Below are positions 34,722 to 42,583 of a stretch of 64,000 nucleotides of DNA, in pieces (the first letter of the stretch is position 1; every line of letters begins with the position of its first letter). A model generated the notes under the pieces. The model was not told the DNA's origin. It made no database searches and was given only the letters and a program-made list of their open reading frames with translations. A program made the translations under genes and the position numbers. This DNA is from an uncultured Olsenella sp. (GTDB taxonomy: Bacteria; Actinomycetota; Coriobacteriia; Coriobacteriales; Atopobiaceae), in contig UQIF01000001.1 in NCBI GenBank assembly GCA_900540955.1, forward strand, positions 310,001 to 374,000, in the 5' to 3' direction.

Positions 34722-35585
34722 TTAAGACAGACAACGCGAGCCTACAAAATCTCGCGTGCTCCTCAAAAGCCCCCAAGACTCGAGCTGGGCGGCTGAGGGT
34801 AAGACCTTATCCTTCTCGGATAACAGGCCGCCCCAAGGAAGCATTTCGGCTATGGCACGACATACGGCAACGCAGCCAACGGGAGAAACCTCATTGAACG
34901 AGAGGAAGCTCCTCCACAAAACAGAAGCCTGCGCCGGAGGGACGAGCAGCACGAAAACCGGGAAAGAGATGCCGGGGATGGCGACCCTCGAAGCGACGGC
35001 AGAGATTTTATCAAGGTAAACGTTCTTGACCTGGCCCAACGCAGGGAGATCGCGCGGATGCGAGACGTAGTCGGATAAAACAGCCGTGGCCGCGTTGCCG
35101 GCCATCAGAAAAGGCGTGAGCATATCGGTGGCGTCTTCAACCTTAGTCCCGGCATAGGGGGCAAAGCCGTTCTGCTCAATCTGCGAGAGGAAGTTGAGCC
35201 AAGCCACGACGACGTCACCGCGATCGCTTGGATCCAACAGGACGTATTCGTTGGCACCGGTACGAATAACGAGAGGCACCGAGGTGAGGGCCCCCTCAGC
35301 CGTGAGAGCACACTGCCATGCGCACTCCCCGACCGAAATCTTTGGCCCACAAAAAGCCGCCTCGATCAAATCCGAAGCGTGGGGCCCGCTCACAAGAACA
35401 TAAGACGACCCCGAGAGATCGTGGAGGTAGGCGCGCCCAGAATCGACCGGACCGCCCTTCTCGCTTGGGTACGAGACGACGCGGATGACCGAGCCGTCAT
35501 CTGAAGAGGTGAAGCCGGCGCCAAGAAGCGCGTGCTCTTCGTAAAGTACGCCCATGCGAGCAATATAGTCAGACTTACTGCCCAT
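34722..35585 (-). CDS. GcvT-like folate-binding protein
   Basis: The 287-residue protein resembles the aminomethyltransferase GcvT and YgfZ group: an N-terminal LHDLSGSSYVLVSGPHASDL segment, a central VPLVIRTGANEYVLLDPSD segment, and a C-terminal GCVAVCRA segment. It is shorter than GcvT (about 360), lacks a recognisable complete C-terminal barrel, and no glycine cleavage partners are nearby. I infer a folate-binding protein of uncertain function. It lies between patB and a phosphatidyltransferase gene. Confidence 0.6.
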   Translation of the reverse strand: MGSKSDYIARMGVLYEEHALLGAGFTSSDDGSVIRVVSYPSEKGGPVDSGRAYLHDLSGSSYVLVSGPHASDLIEAAFCGPKISVGECAWQCALTAEGALTSVPLVIRTGANEYVLLDPSDRGDVVVAWLNFLSQIEQNGFAPYAGTKVEDATDMLTPFLMAGNAATAVLSDYVSHPRDLPALGQVKNVYLDKISAVASRVAIPGISFPVFVLLVPPAQASVLWRSFLSFNEVSPVGCVAVCRAIAEMLPWGGLLSEKDKVLPSAAQLESWGLLRSTRDFVGSRCLS

Positions 35586-35610
35586 TGAAAGAACCCCTAT
35601 TCATGCCTGT

Positions 35611-36327
35611 CTACGCCAGCGAGGCTGCCTTCTTGTAGCGAATGCCTTGCACTGTATAAACTGTCGCAGTGATGAGAGAGCAAACAACCCCAATATAGAC
35701 AAAAAAGACTCCGAGGCACGCCGACTGAGCGTTGAGGCCGGGAAGCCAAGACGCGCAGACCAGTCCAAGCCCGTCGATATCGGGAACGCCGAGAAGGCAA
35801 AGCGAGAAGCCCGTCATAAGAAGCGCAGTGGTCACCTTCCCGATGAACACAACGTCAAGCGGACGGGTGCGGTACCTCGTGAGAATCGCGCTGCCAATGG
35901 CAAGATACACGTCCCTTCCTATAACGACGACGGGAACCCAAATGGGAAGCTCGCCAACCACGAGAAGTCCAAGGACACCGGTGAAGAGCAGGATTCGGTC
36001 CATTATCGGATCCATAATCTTGCCGAGCCAGCTCACGGTCTGGGTACGTCGAGCGAGCTGGCCGTCGAGGAAGTCGGTGACTGCCGCGGTCGCATAGCAA
36101 GCGAGCGCGACGTAGCGATTAACGCGCCCGCAGAACAAGACGAGGAACACGACCGTAAGGATGAGCCGGCAGAACGTGATGATGTTGGCTGGCGTGAGAA
36201 TCTGCGTCGAAGGATTGTTCGCGCTTCCCACGGGGTCAGTTGAGATTCCCATCGCCTGGTGCTCCGCGGCGTCGGCGTCGGCGATCTTCTTAATTCTTTC
36301 TTTAAGCTGGTCAAACCTAGTGGACAC
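35611..36327 (-). CDS. CDP-alcohol phosphatidyltransferase, second copy
   Basis: A membrane enzyme that uses a CDP-lipid and an alcohol acceptor. The 238-residue protein has an N-terminal cytoplasmic extension of about 45 residues, several membrane helices and the complete signature (Asp85, Asp88-Gly89, Ala92-Arg93, Gly102, Asp106, Asp110). The motif is the same family as pgsA at 14193 but the two are clearly diverged. It may make phosphatidylglycerophosphate, cardiolipin or phosphatidylinositol phosphate; the acceptor cannot be read by eye. Confidence 0.85.
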   Translation of the reverse strand: MSTRFDQLKERIKKIADADAAEHQAMGISTDPVGSANNPSTQILTPANIITFCRLILTVVFLVLFCGRVNRYVALACYATAAVTDFLDGQLARRTQTVSWLGKIMDPIMDRILLFTGVLGLLVVGELPIWVPVVVIGRDVYLAIGSAILTRYRTRPLDVVFIGKVTTALLMTGFSLCLLGVPDIDGLGLVCASWLPGLNAQSACLGVFFVYIGVVCSLITATVYTVQGIRYKKAASLA

Positions 36328-36428
36328 GTTGTGCCTCTCGTTAAATCCTATTTCCTGTAACTCTTAAATATTACCCGAGATCTGTTTTGCTATGCGCCAA
36401 TCTTGAGCATCGATGGTGTCACTCGCGG

Positions 36429-37841
36429 CTAAAAACCGCCAGAGAAAGCCGTGTTCTCGAGCAGTCTGACGAGGACTCGGATTCCCTGGGCGTAGACGCG
36501 CCTCGAGATTCTCTCGTTAACCCCATGAACGCCACGCGACTCTTCCTCAGGGGCGGGGCGGAATGGGCAGACTCGAAGAATCGAGCCGCAAACCTCCTCG
36601 TAACGAACCGAATCCGTGCCACCGCAGACAAAAGACGGAACCCATACGACGTTCGGGTGGTAATGCTCGAGGGCTTCCTTAAGCTGAAGGTACCCCGCGC
36701 CCTCAACGGAATCGATGCGTCCGGCAGGCGTCTCATGAGCGATACGAGCATCGACGCCTGTCCCGTCGACGAGCTCTTTGACGCGGGCGAGTACTTCTTG
36801 CCCCGTTATGCCGGGGAGCAAACGATAATTAATGGTCGCACGGACATTGCCAGGCATGACGTTTGCCGCGGCAGAGCCGCCCTCGAGGCAGTCGACGGCA
36901 ACCGATGTGCAAACAAAAGGGTAAAGCTCGCGAAGCCTAGAGGCCTCGCGGGCGATGATCGTGGCGTTTCCGCAAACGTCGCCGACAAGCTCCGAGAACG
37001 GGGCCTCGGTAATGTAGGGCGACAGGGCCTCGAACGTGCCTGCAACGATGCTGCCGAGCTCCGGGGCGGGCTTGTTGTCGGAGACGCGCGCCACTGCGCG
37101 GCAGACCCTCTCTAGAGAAGTTCCGCCGAAGGGGTTGGAAGAATGCCCTCCTTCGCCGAAGGCATAAAGCTCTATGTCGAGATAGCCCTTCTGAGAAATG
37201 CAGATATCCGACACCATCGTGCCGGGAGCGCCGTAGGCAGAGCCATCAAATAGCGTCGTAGTCCCCTCATCGACAAGAAACGCCGACCGCGCCCCTCGTT
37301 TTGCGAGCTCAGAGGCCACGGCAGCAGCTCCGTGGCTATGGACCTCTTCGTCTTCGCCAAAGGCAAGGTAAATTGTGCGACGAGGCCTTAGTCCCTTTGA
37401 CAAAAGGTATTCGGTTGCCTCGAGCTCGGCCATGAGCATGTCCTTGATGTCGAGCGCCCCGCGACCCCACACCCACTCATCATCAATCTGCCCAGAGAAA
37501 GCATCGTGGATCCATTCGTCCTCGGTTCCGCAGACGACTGGGACAACATCTTGATGGGCAATAAGCTGAACGGCCTCGAGATCTGGATCGCTGCCGGGAA
37601 CCGTTATGAGGACGGAGTGGCCAACGAGCTCGAAGGTTCCGACGGACATGATGCAGGGGAAACTCGTTTGCATAAGGTCCTGGAGCTTTTGGAACTCACC
37701 CCAATCGGTACCCTCGGCTGACGTATAGACTGTCTTGCAGCGGAGCGCCGCCGCAAGACGCTCACAGGCTCCCTCGTAATCGGCGTCAGGGTATTCGTCC
37801 TCGTGTGCGAAGTAGTCGTACGGGTCTATGTCTTTAGGCAT
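36429..37841 (-). CDS. M20-family metallopeptidase
   Basis: A zinc peptidase of the M20 (carboxypeptidase/deacylase) family, 470 residues. Likely metal ligands and catalytic residues are visible in order: LIAHQDVVP, GRGALDIKD, FGEDEEV, VDEG and a C-terminal GVHGVNERI. The dimerisation domain is the GEGGHSSNPFGG region. No signal peptide is seen, so it acts in the cytoplasm. The length fits the PM20/Cps1-like subgroup more than the DapE group, but substrate is unknown. It lies upstream of the phosphatidyltransferase. Confidence 0.88.
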   Translation of the reverse strand: MPKDIDPYDYFAHEDEYPDADYEGACERLAAALRCKTVYTSAEGTDWGEFQKLQDLMQTSFPCIMSVGTFELVGHSVLITVPGSDPDLEAVQLIAHQDVVPVVCGTEDEWIHDAFSGQIDDEWVWGRGALDIKDMLMAELEATEYLLSKGLRPRRTIYLAFGEDEEVHSHGAAAVASELAKRGARSAFLVDEGTTTLFDGSAYGAPGTMVSDICISQKGYLDIELYAFGEGGHSSNPFGGTSLERVCRAVARVSDNKPAPELGSIVAGTFEALSPYITEAPFSELVGDVCGNATIIAREASRLRELYPFVCTSVAVDCLEGGSAAANVMPGNVRATINYRLLPGITGQEVLARVKELVDGTGVDARIAHETPAGRIDSVEGAGYLQLKEALEHYHPNVVWVPSFVCGGTDSVRYEEVCGSILRVCPFRPAPEEESRGVHGVNERISRRVYAQGIRVLVRLLENTAFSGGF

Positions 37842-37888
37842 AACTCTCCCTATGGCTATTGGCTCAATGTTTTTCTCGCCGCTCGCGC

Positions 37889-38968
37889 CTACGCATGCGA
37901 AGCCTCGAAACGCGCCATAAAATCAACGAGGGCGTCCACGCCCTCGGGAGACATGGCGTTGTAGATGCTCGCGCGCATGCCTCCCACGAGCCTGTGCCCC
38001 TTAAGATTGACAAGCCCCTCGGAAGCGGCGGCGGAAATGAACTCGGCGTCGAGGTCCTTATTGCCCGTCACGAAGGGAACGTTCATGATCGAACGATCTC
38101 GCTCGGCAACGGTTGACGAGAACAATGATGATTCGTCGAGGAAGTCGTAGAGAACCTTCGCCTTAGCACGGTTGCGGGCGGCCATTGCCTCAAGACCGCC
38201 GATGCGCTTAATCCATTTGAACACAAGCCCACAGACATAGATTCCCCAGCAATTGGGCGTGTCATAGAGAGAGCCCGCGTCCGCATGGGTCTTGAGCCGG
38301 AGCATGGTGGGAACCCCGGGAAGATCCTCGGGAATCAGGTCTTCACGAACGATCACGATCTGGACACCGGCCGGGCCAACATTCTTCTGGACCCCGGCGT
38401 GAATCAGCCCGTACCGAGAGACGTCGACGGGCTCAGAAAGAAACATCGACGACTGATCGGCGACGAGCACGTGACCGCAGGTATCGGGGAGTTTGGGATA
38501 GCGAGTTCCCGTGATGGTCTCGTTCTGGCATATGTATACAAAGCTTGCGTCTTCGCGGACGTCGAGATCGGAGATCTCGGGCACGTAGGAGAAATTCTTA
38601 TCCTCAGAAGAAGCGAGCAGCTTCGCGTCCCCGAGGATCTGCGCCTGCTGAAACGCTTTCTTGGACCAATTTCCAGAAACGATATAGTCAGCCTTGCCGT
38701 TGGGGGCGAGGTTCATAAACACGGTAGAGAACAGAAGCGAGTCGCCGCCCTGCAGGAACAGGACCTTGTAATTGTTTGGAATGCCCATAAGGGAGCGGAG
38801 GTCTGCCTCAGCCTCGTCGAGAATGCGTTGAAAGGCGGCTGACCTGTGGCTCATTTCCATAACCGACATACCCGTGCCGCAGAAATCCATCATGGACGCA
38901 GCGCACTCGCTCAGAACTTCCTCAGGCAGAACGGCAGGGCCAGCAGAGAAATTGAACACGCGGGACAT
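37889..38968 (-). CDS. serC: Phosphoserine aminotransferase
   Basis: SerC transaminates 3-phosphohydroxypyruvate to phosphoserine in serine synthesis and also acts in pyridoxal phosphate synthesis. The 359-residue protein has the N-terminal FNFSAGPAVLPEEVL, the SHRS segment, LFLQGGDSLLF, and the PLP Lys195 in AGVQKNVGPAG. The ATG is preceded by GGAGG. It is the first gene of the minus-strand run and is divergent from the radical SAM gene at 39062. Confidence 0.97.
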   Translation of the reverse strand: MSRVFNFSAGPAVLPEEVLSECAASMMDFCGTGMSVMEMSHRSAAFQRILDEAEADLRSLMGIPNNYKVLFLQGGDSLLFSTVFMNLAPNGKADYIVSGNWSKKAFQQAQILGDAKLLASSEDKNFSYVPEISDLDVREDASFVYICQNETITGTRYPKLPDTCGHVLVADQSSMFLSEPVDVSRYGLIHAGVQKNVGPAGVQIVIVREDLIPEDLPGVPTMLRLKTHADAGSLYDTPNCWGIYVCGLVFKWIKRIGGLEAMAARNRAKAKVLYDFLDESSLFSSTVAERDRSIMNVPFVTGNKDLDAEFISAAASEGLVNLKGHRLVGGMRASIYNAMSPEGVDALVDFMARFEASHA

Positions 38969-38999
38969 AAAACCTCCGGTAAAAACGCAGGCAATTTAC

Positions 39000-39027
39000 T
39001 TGTCACATTCTACATGCCAGGTATATC
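39000..39027 (+). promoter_or_regulatory. Candidate promoter for the radical SAM gene
   Basis: TTGTCA (39000-39005) and TATATC (39022-39027) are spaced by 16 nt in the divergent region between serC and the radical SAM gene. Confidence 0.4.
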
Positions 39028-39061
39028 GGCTATTGTTTTTTGAAACAGAGGGGAGATACAT

Positions 39062-39838
39062 ATGTCCACGTTTCTCAACAACTCGCCGATATTTGGCCCC
39101 GTGCGCAGTAGGCGCCTGGGAATTTCCCTTGGCGTGAACATGATGCCCGCGTCCGGTAAGATATGCACCTTCGATTGCCTGTATTGCGAAAACGGCCTAA
39201 ACGCTGAGCGAAGGTGCTCGGATAACCACAATTCCGCAACGCTTGTTGCCGATGCGCTCGAGAAGAAACTCCTGGAGATGCGTGATGAGGGGACACTCCC
39301 CGACGTCATCACGTTCGCCGGAAACGGCGAGCCGACCGCGGCACCTGAATTCCCCGAAGCTATTCGAGCGGCAGTAGAACTAAGGGGGAAAATCGCCCCC
39401 CAAGCAAAGATCGCGGTTCTCTCCAATGGAACAAAAGCAAGTGAGCCCAGGGTTCACGATGCGCTCATGCTCGTCGACGACAACATACTCAAGCTCGATA
39501 CCGTTGATGCCGACTACATTAGGCTGCTTGATCGCCCCGCGGGAGCCTATGACGTCGAGAAGCAGATCGAAACCTTCGCCTCGTTCCAGGGCCACGTGAT
39601 TGTGCAGACGATCTTTTTGAACGGCGAATGGAGGGGGCATGACATGGATAACACCGCCGATCGCTACGTCGCGCCATGGCTCCAAGCGCTCGACCGGATA
39701 CGTCCACAGGAAGCCACTATATATACCATTGCTCGTGAGACGCCCGTAACAGGGCTTCGGAAAGCACCCGCTGACGTTATGGATGGTATTGCCGCGCGCG
39801 TGAGGGCGCTCGGCATCCCATGCCAGGTATCGTACTAG
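39062..39838 (+). CDS. Radical SAM protein (COG0731-like)
   Basis: The 258-residue protein has an N-terminal FGPVRSRRLGISLGV segment and the radical SAM cluster motif Cys35, Cys39, Cys42 (CTFDCLYC), then FAGNGEPTAAPEF. These match the COG0731 type of Fe-S oxidoreductase, related to the wyosine enzyme TYW1 and to some activating enzymes; its substrate in bacteria is not established. The ATG has GGGGAG upstream. It stands alone, divergent from serC and convergent with the MGMT-like gene. Confidence 0.82.
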   Translation: MSTFLNNSPIFGPVRSRRLGISLGVNMMPASGKICTFDCLYCENGLNAERRCSDNHNSATLVADALEKKLLEMRDEGTLPDVITFAGNGEPTAAPEFPEAIRAAVELRGKIAPQAKIAVLSNGTKASEPRVHDALMLVDDNILKLDTVDADYIRLLDRPAGAYDVEKQIETFASFQGHVIVQTIFLNGEWRGHDMDNTADRYVAPWLQALDRIRPQEATIYTIARETPVTGLRKAPADVMDGIAARVRALGIPCQVSY

Positions 39839-40159
39839 CTAAAGCACGGCTTCCCAAAGATAGCGATTCATGTCGACCCTGCCGTCGGGCAAAAACCCAA
39901 CGCCTTCCGATTCAAGAAGGCTGCGCTGTGCCCCGGGCCCTCCGAAGGCAAAGCCGGGAGCAAGACGCCCGTCTTTGAACACGACCCGATGGCACGGCAC
40001 CCCACCCATGACCCCCGGGCTGGCATGCATGGCAAAGCCCACATACCGGGCGCGCCTCGGCTCTCCAAGAATCCTGGCGATCTGCCCATATGAGGCGACC
40101 CTGCCCGCAGGTATTTGCTTGACTATCGAAAAGCAACGCTCGAAGAATGAATCAGCCAC
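39839..40159 (-). CDS. Short MGMT/alkyltransferase-like protein
   Basis: The 106-residue protein consists only of the DNA-binding/active-site domain of O6-alkylguanine transferases. It has the helix-turn-helix GRVASYGQIARILGEP and PCHRVV with Cys56. Proteins of this size are usually alkyltransferase-like (ATL) with Trp or Ala in place of the cysteine; here the cysteine is kept, so it may still accept alkyl groups. It has its stop directly against the radical SAM stop and is downstream of the tRNA-Pro terminator on the same strand. Confidence 0.88.
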   Translation of the reverse strand: MADSFFERCFSIVKQIPAGRVASYGQIARILGEPRRARYVGFAMHASPGVMGGVPCHRVVFKDGRLAPGFAFGGPGAQRSLLESEGVGFLPDGRVDMNRYLWEAVL

Positions 40160-40174
40160 GACAACCTTCTAATA

Positions 40175-40210
40175 GAAAAAAAGAACCAGAAGCCGAGGCT
40201 TCTGGTTCTT
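40175..40210 (-). terminator. Strong terminator after tRNA-Pro
   Basis: A 13-bp stem with a CGAG loop (within 40181-40210) is followed on the minus strand by seven T residues (40182-40175). It lies 8 nt after the tRNA 3' end. Confidence 0.92.
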
Positions 40211-40218
40211 GAACAATC

Positions 40219-40295
<77 letters not shown>

Positions 40296-40323
40296 AAATC
40301 TTTGCGCCTGTGCGCGAGAAAAG

Positions 40324-40352
40324 ATTATACAGGCATTCATCGATGAATGCAA
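40324..40352 (-). promoter_or_regulatory. tRNA-Pro promoter overlapping an 18-bp palindrome
   Basis: On the minus strand, TTGCAT (40352-40347) and a consensus TATAAT (40329-40324) are separated by 17 nt. The perfect palindrome GCATTCATCGATGAATGC (40333-40350) covers the spacer and most of the -35. Confidence 0.75.
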
Positions 40353-40477
40353 GCGAGATTTTTGAAAAGAAGAATCAAGACTTCGAAATTGTGTCGTTCT
40401 CACTGAGTAATCCGCTTTACTCTTTATAATTTCTAAAAGGGGAGAGGACATAACACCGAGTTCTAGGAGGTAATTTC

Positions 40478-40798
40478 ATGGCAAGCATTTACGATCGCAT
40501 AGCCGACGCATTCAGGTCTGACGACGACAGCGTAGTTAAAGAGGCCGTCCAGGCAGCCGCAACCGCCGGCAGCATCCTCCAGGCCGTCGGAGGAAAGGAC
40601 AACGTCGAGTCTGTATCCAACTGCGCGACGAGGCTTCGCCTTACCCTTAAGGACACCGCAAAGGTTGATTACGCCGGATGCATGTCCGCTGGCGCAATCG
40701 GTATCGTTAAGCCCGAGGACGAGATCAACGGCGTTCACGTTGTCCTTGGCTCCGATAGGGTCCAGAACATCGCAGACGCCTTCAAGAAGCTTCTCTAA
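40478..40798 (+). CDS. Stand-alone PTS EIIB domain protein
   Basis: The 106-residue protein is a single glucose/sucrose-family EIIB domain. The phosphoacceptor Cys49 lies in SNCATRLRL, preceded by VGGKDNVESV. About 30 extra N-terminal residues precede the domain. EIIB normally passes phosphate from EIIA to a sugar bound by EIIC, but no EIIA or EIIC is encoded nearby. It has TAGGAGG before the ATG, a likely TATAAT at 40425-40430 and its own terminator. It may serve a separate EIIC or a regulatory role. Confidence 0.88.
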   Translation: MASIYDRIADAFRSDDDSVVKEAVQAAATAGSILQAVGGKDNVESVSNCATRLRLTLKDTAKVDYAGCMSAGAIGIVKPEDEINGVHVVLGSDRVQNIADAFKKLL

Positions 40799-40816
40799 TT
40801 GCCTTTACACCAAACA

Positions 40817-40856
40817 GCGCCGCCCGTCTTCTTACTGAGGATGGGCGGCGCTTTGG
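40817..40856 (+). terminator. Terminator after the EIIB gene
   Basis: A perfect 9-bp stem (40817-40825 with 40843-40851) is followed by TTT, which is also the first bases of the adjacent long inverted repeat. Confidence 0.7.
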
Positions 40857-40940
40857 GTCAAAAGGGACGGGGGATTTTGTCCCAATATGTGGATCAACTC
40901 CACAAGTTGGGACAAAATCCCCCGTCCCTTTTGACCCAAA
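40852..40940. repeat. Perfect 34-bp inverted repeat
   Basis: Bases 40852-40885 are the exact reverse complement of 40907-40940. The 21-nt centre contains a further 6-bp hairpin (40888-40893 with 40899-40904). The arms include the words GGGTCAAAAGGGAC and GGGATTTTGTCCC. The element touches the EIIB terminator on one side and the stop codon of the DUF1667 gene on the other. Complete arm identity suggests recent origin or ongoing correction; it looks like a small non-coding repeat element. Confidence 0.85.
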
Positions 40941-41306
40941 TCAAACGGATTTAGTTGCTATGAGGTCGGCACCGGTGTTCGCGATGTCTCGGGCGATCAC
41001 GTCGCCTATAGATACCGGCGCATGGGCGACAATGGGCTGAGCAGCCCGCATCACGTCCATGACCTTATTTTTAGGAACGTCGATCGAGGTCTTTACGCTT
41101 ACCATGCGCTCGCAAGCCCCCACCACGACAGGCACCGTCGTGGTAACAGTGCGCACGGGGTTGCTGACCTCGGAACGAGCGTAAATCTCACCCCGCTTAC
41201 ACGACTGCCCTTCTATTGAAACTATATCGGCGCCCTCGAGCCCAACAGAAATCTGGCACCCACGAGGACAACGAATGCAGGTGAGAAGGACCTCTTTATA
41301 AGCCAT
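40941..41306 (-). CDS. DUF1667 protein, small redox subunit
   Basis: The 121-residue DUF1667 protein has four cysteines near its N-terminus (two in CIRCPRGC, which also gives a third, and one in QSCKRG) that could hold an iron-sulfur cluster or zinc. It is encoded directly after two flavoproteins with a 1-nt overlap. The same three-gene set occurs near glycerol genes in Clostridia and Thermotogae. It is probably the small electron-transfer subunit of that complex. The exact reaction is not known. Confidence 0.85.
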   Translation of the reverse strand: MAYKEVLLTCIRCPRGCQISVGLEGADIVSIEGQSCKRGEIYARSEVSNPVRTVTTTVPVVVGACERMVSVKTSIDVPKNKVMDVMRAAQPIVAHAPVSIGDVIARDIANTGADLIATKSV

Positions 41307-42583
41307 TAGCTGCTCTCCTCCTCAAGGCACACGACAATGCTCTCCACGTCCCCGCAGGCAAGAAGCTCATCACGGTCGAGAACAACCTCCTCCATCTCGC
41401 CAGGGACAAGTATCGGGCGGCGCCTATGCACAAGCCTTGTGCCATCAACCAAAACGTCAACCCAGTGATCCTCGAATATACCGGCTACGCGAAAGCGTAC
41501 GGTGAGCTTTTCGGGCATGCGCAGTGGATTAATTGACTGAGGCACCGTGTAGCGAACGCCGCCTTTTGCAAGCACGGGGATTTCTCGACCCTTGCTTGGG
41601 AGCAAGCCCTTCGCGAACTCGGCGGCATGAGCCCCGGCGACCATGGATTCCTGAGTAACGAAGTCCACCAAGTCGTGAACGTGAAGAACGTTGCCACAGG
41701 CAAAGACCCCAGGAACACTCGTTTCGAGCGACTCATTGACAACGGCGCCCTTGGTAACGGGACTGAGCTCCACGCCGGCACCCCGCGACAGCTCGTTCTC
41801 AGGAAGAAGCCCCACCGAGAGGAGAAGGGTATCGCAAGGGTACCTTACCTCGGTACCGGGTATCGGCCGACCCTTGGCGTCAACCTCAGAAAGCATAACG
41901 GCCTCGACCCGCTTCTCGCCCTCGATGCGCGTAACCGTGTGACTGAGCAGCAGCGGAATGTCGAAATCCTCGAGGCACTGCACAATGTTGCGCTTAAGGC
42001 CCCCGGAAAATGGCATGAGCTCGGCAACGCAGGCCACATGCGCCCCCTCGAGCGTCATGCGTCGGGCCATGATAAGACCGATATCTCCCGAGCCGAGGAT
42101 CACGACCTCACGACCCGGCATAAGCCCGTCGATATTGACAAGCCGCTGAGCGGTTCCCGCAGTGTAAACGCCAGCCGGGCGGAAGCCCGGTATACCCAAG
42201 GCCCCGGCTGGGCGCTCTCGGCAGCCCATGGCAAGAACCACCGCGCCGGCACCGATCGCCTCCAGTCCGCATCGCTCGGAAACGCACGTGACTACCCGGT
42301 CCTCAGAAATATCGATGACCATTGTTGCGAGCTTGAACTCGACACCGGATTCACGTGCCAGCGCCTCATAACGCGCTGCGTACTCGGGGCCCGTAAGCTC
42401 TTGTTTGAAGGTGATCAGCCCGAATCCGTTGTGTATGCACTGATTTAGAATTCCGCCCAGGGCGTCGTCGCGCTCTATGACAAGGACCGTGTCAGCGCCG
42501 GCTTCGCGTGCGGATGTGGCGGCGGCAAGTCCGGCAGGCCCTCCGCCGATAACCACTACGTCATATCTTGAGGCAATGTTCAT
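41306..42583 (-). CDS. FAD/NAD(P)-dependent oxidoreductase of the glycerol-linked set
   Basis: The 425-residue protein is a two-dinucleotide-fold flavoprotein. It has an N-terminal FAD motif GGGPAGLAAA, a second NAD(P) motif GSGDIGLIMARR, and the segment GVFACGNVLHVHDLVDFV typical of this group. It overlaps both neighbours (4 nt ATGA with the upstream gene, 1 nt with DUF1667), so the three proteins are likely made in equal amounts. It probably passes electrons between NAD(P)H and the partner G3P-dehydrogenase-like flavoprotein. Confidence 0.9.
   Translation of the reverse strand: MNIASRYDVVVIGGGPAGLAAATSAREAGADTVLVIERDDALGGILNQCIHNGFGLITFKQELTGPEYAARYEALARESGVEFKLATMVIDISEDRVVTCVSERCGLEAIGAGAVVLAMGCRERPAGALGIPGFRPAGVYTAGTAQRLVNIDGLMPGREVVILGSGDIGLIMARRMTLEGAHVACVAELMPFSGGLKRNIVQCLEDFDIPLLLSHTVTRIEGEKRVEAVMLSEVDAKGRPIPGTEVRYPCDTLLLSVGLLPENELSRGAGVELSPVTKGAVVNESLETSVPGVFACGNVLHVHDLVDFVTQESMVAGAHAAEFAKGLLPSKGREIPVLAKGGVRYTVPQSINPLRMPEKLTVRFRVAGIFEDHWVDVLVDGTRLVHRRRPILVPGEMEEVVLDRDELLACGDVESIVVCLEEESS

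Noticed and set aside
40852..40940. CRISPR repeat or insertion sequence
   Set aside because: There is a single palindrome with no spacers, no transposase and no target duplication.
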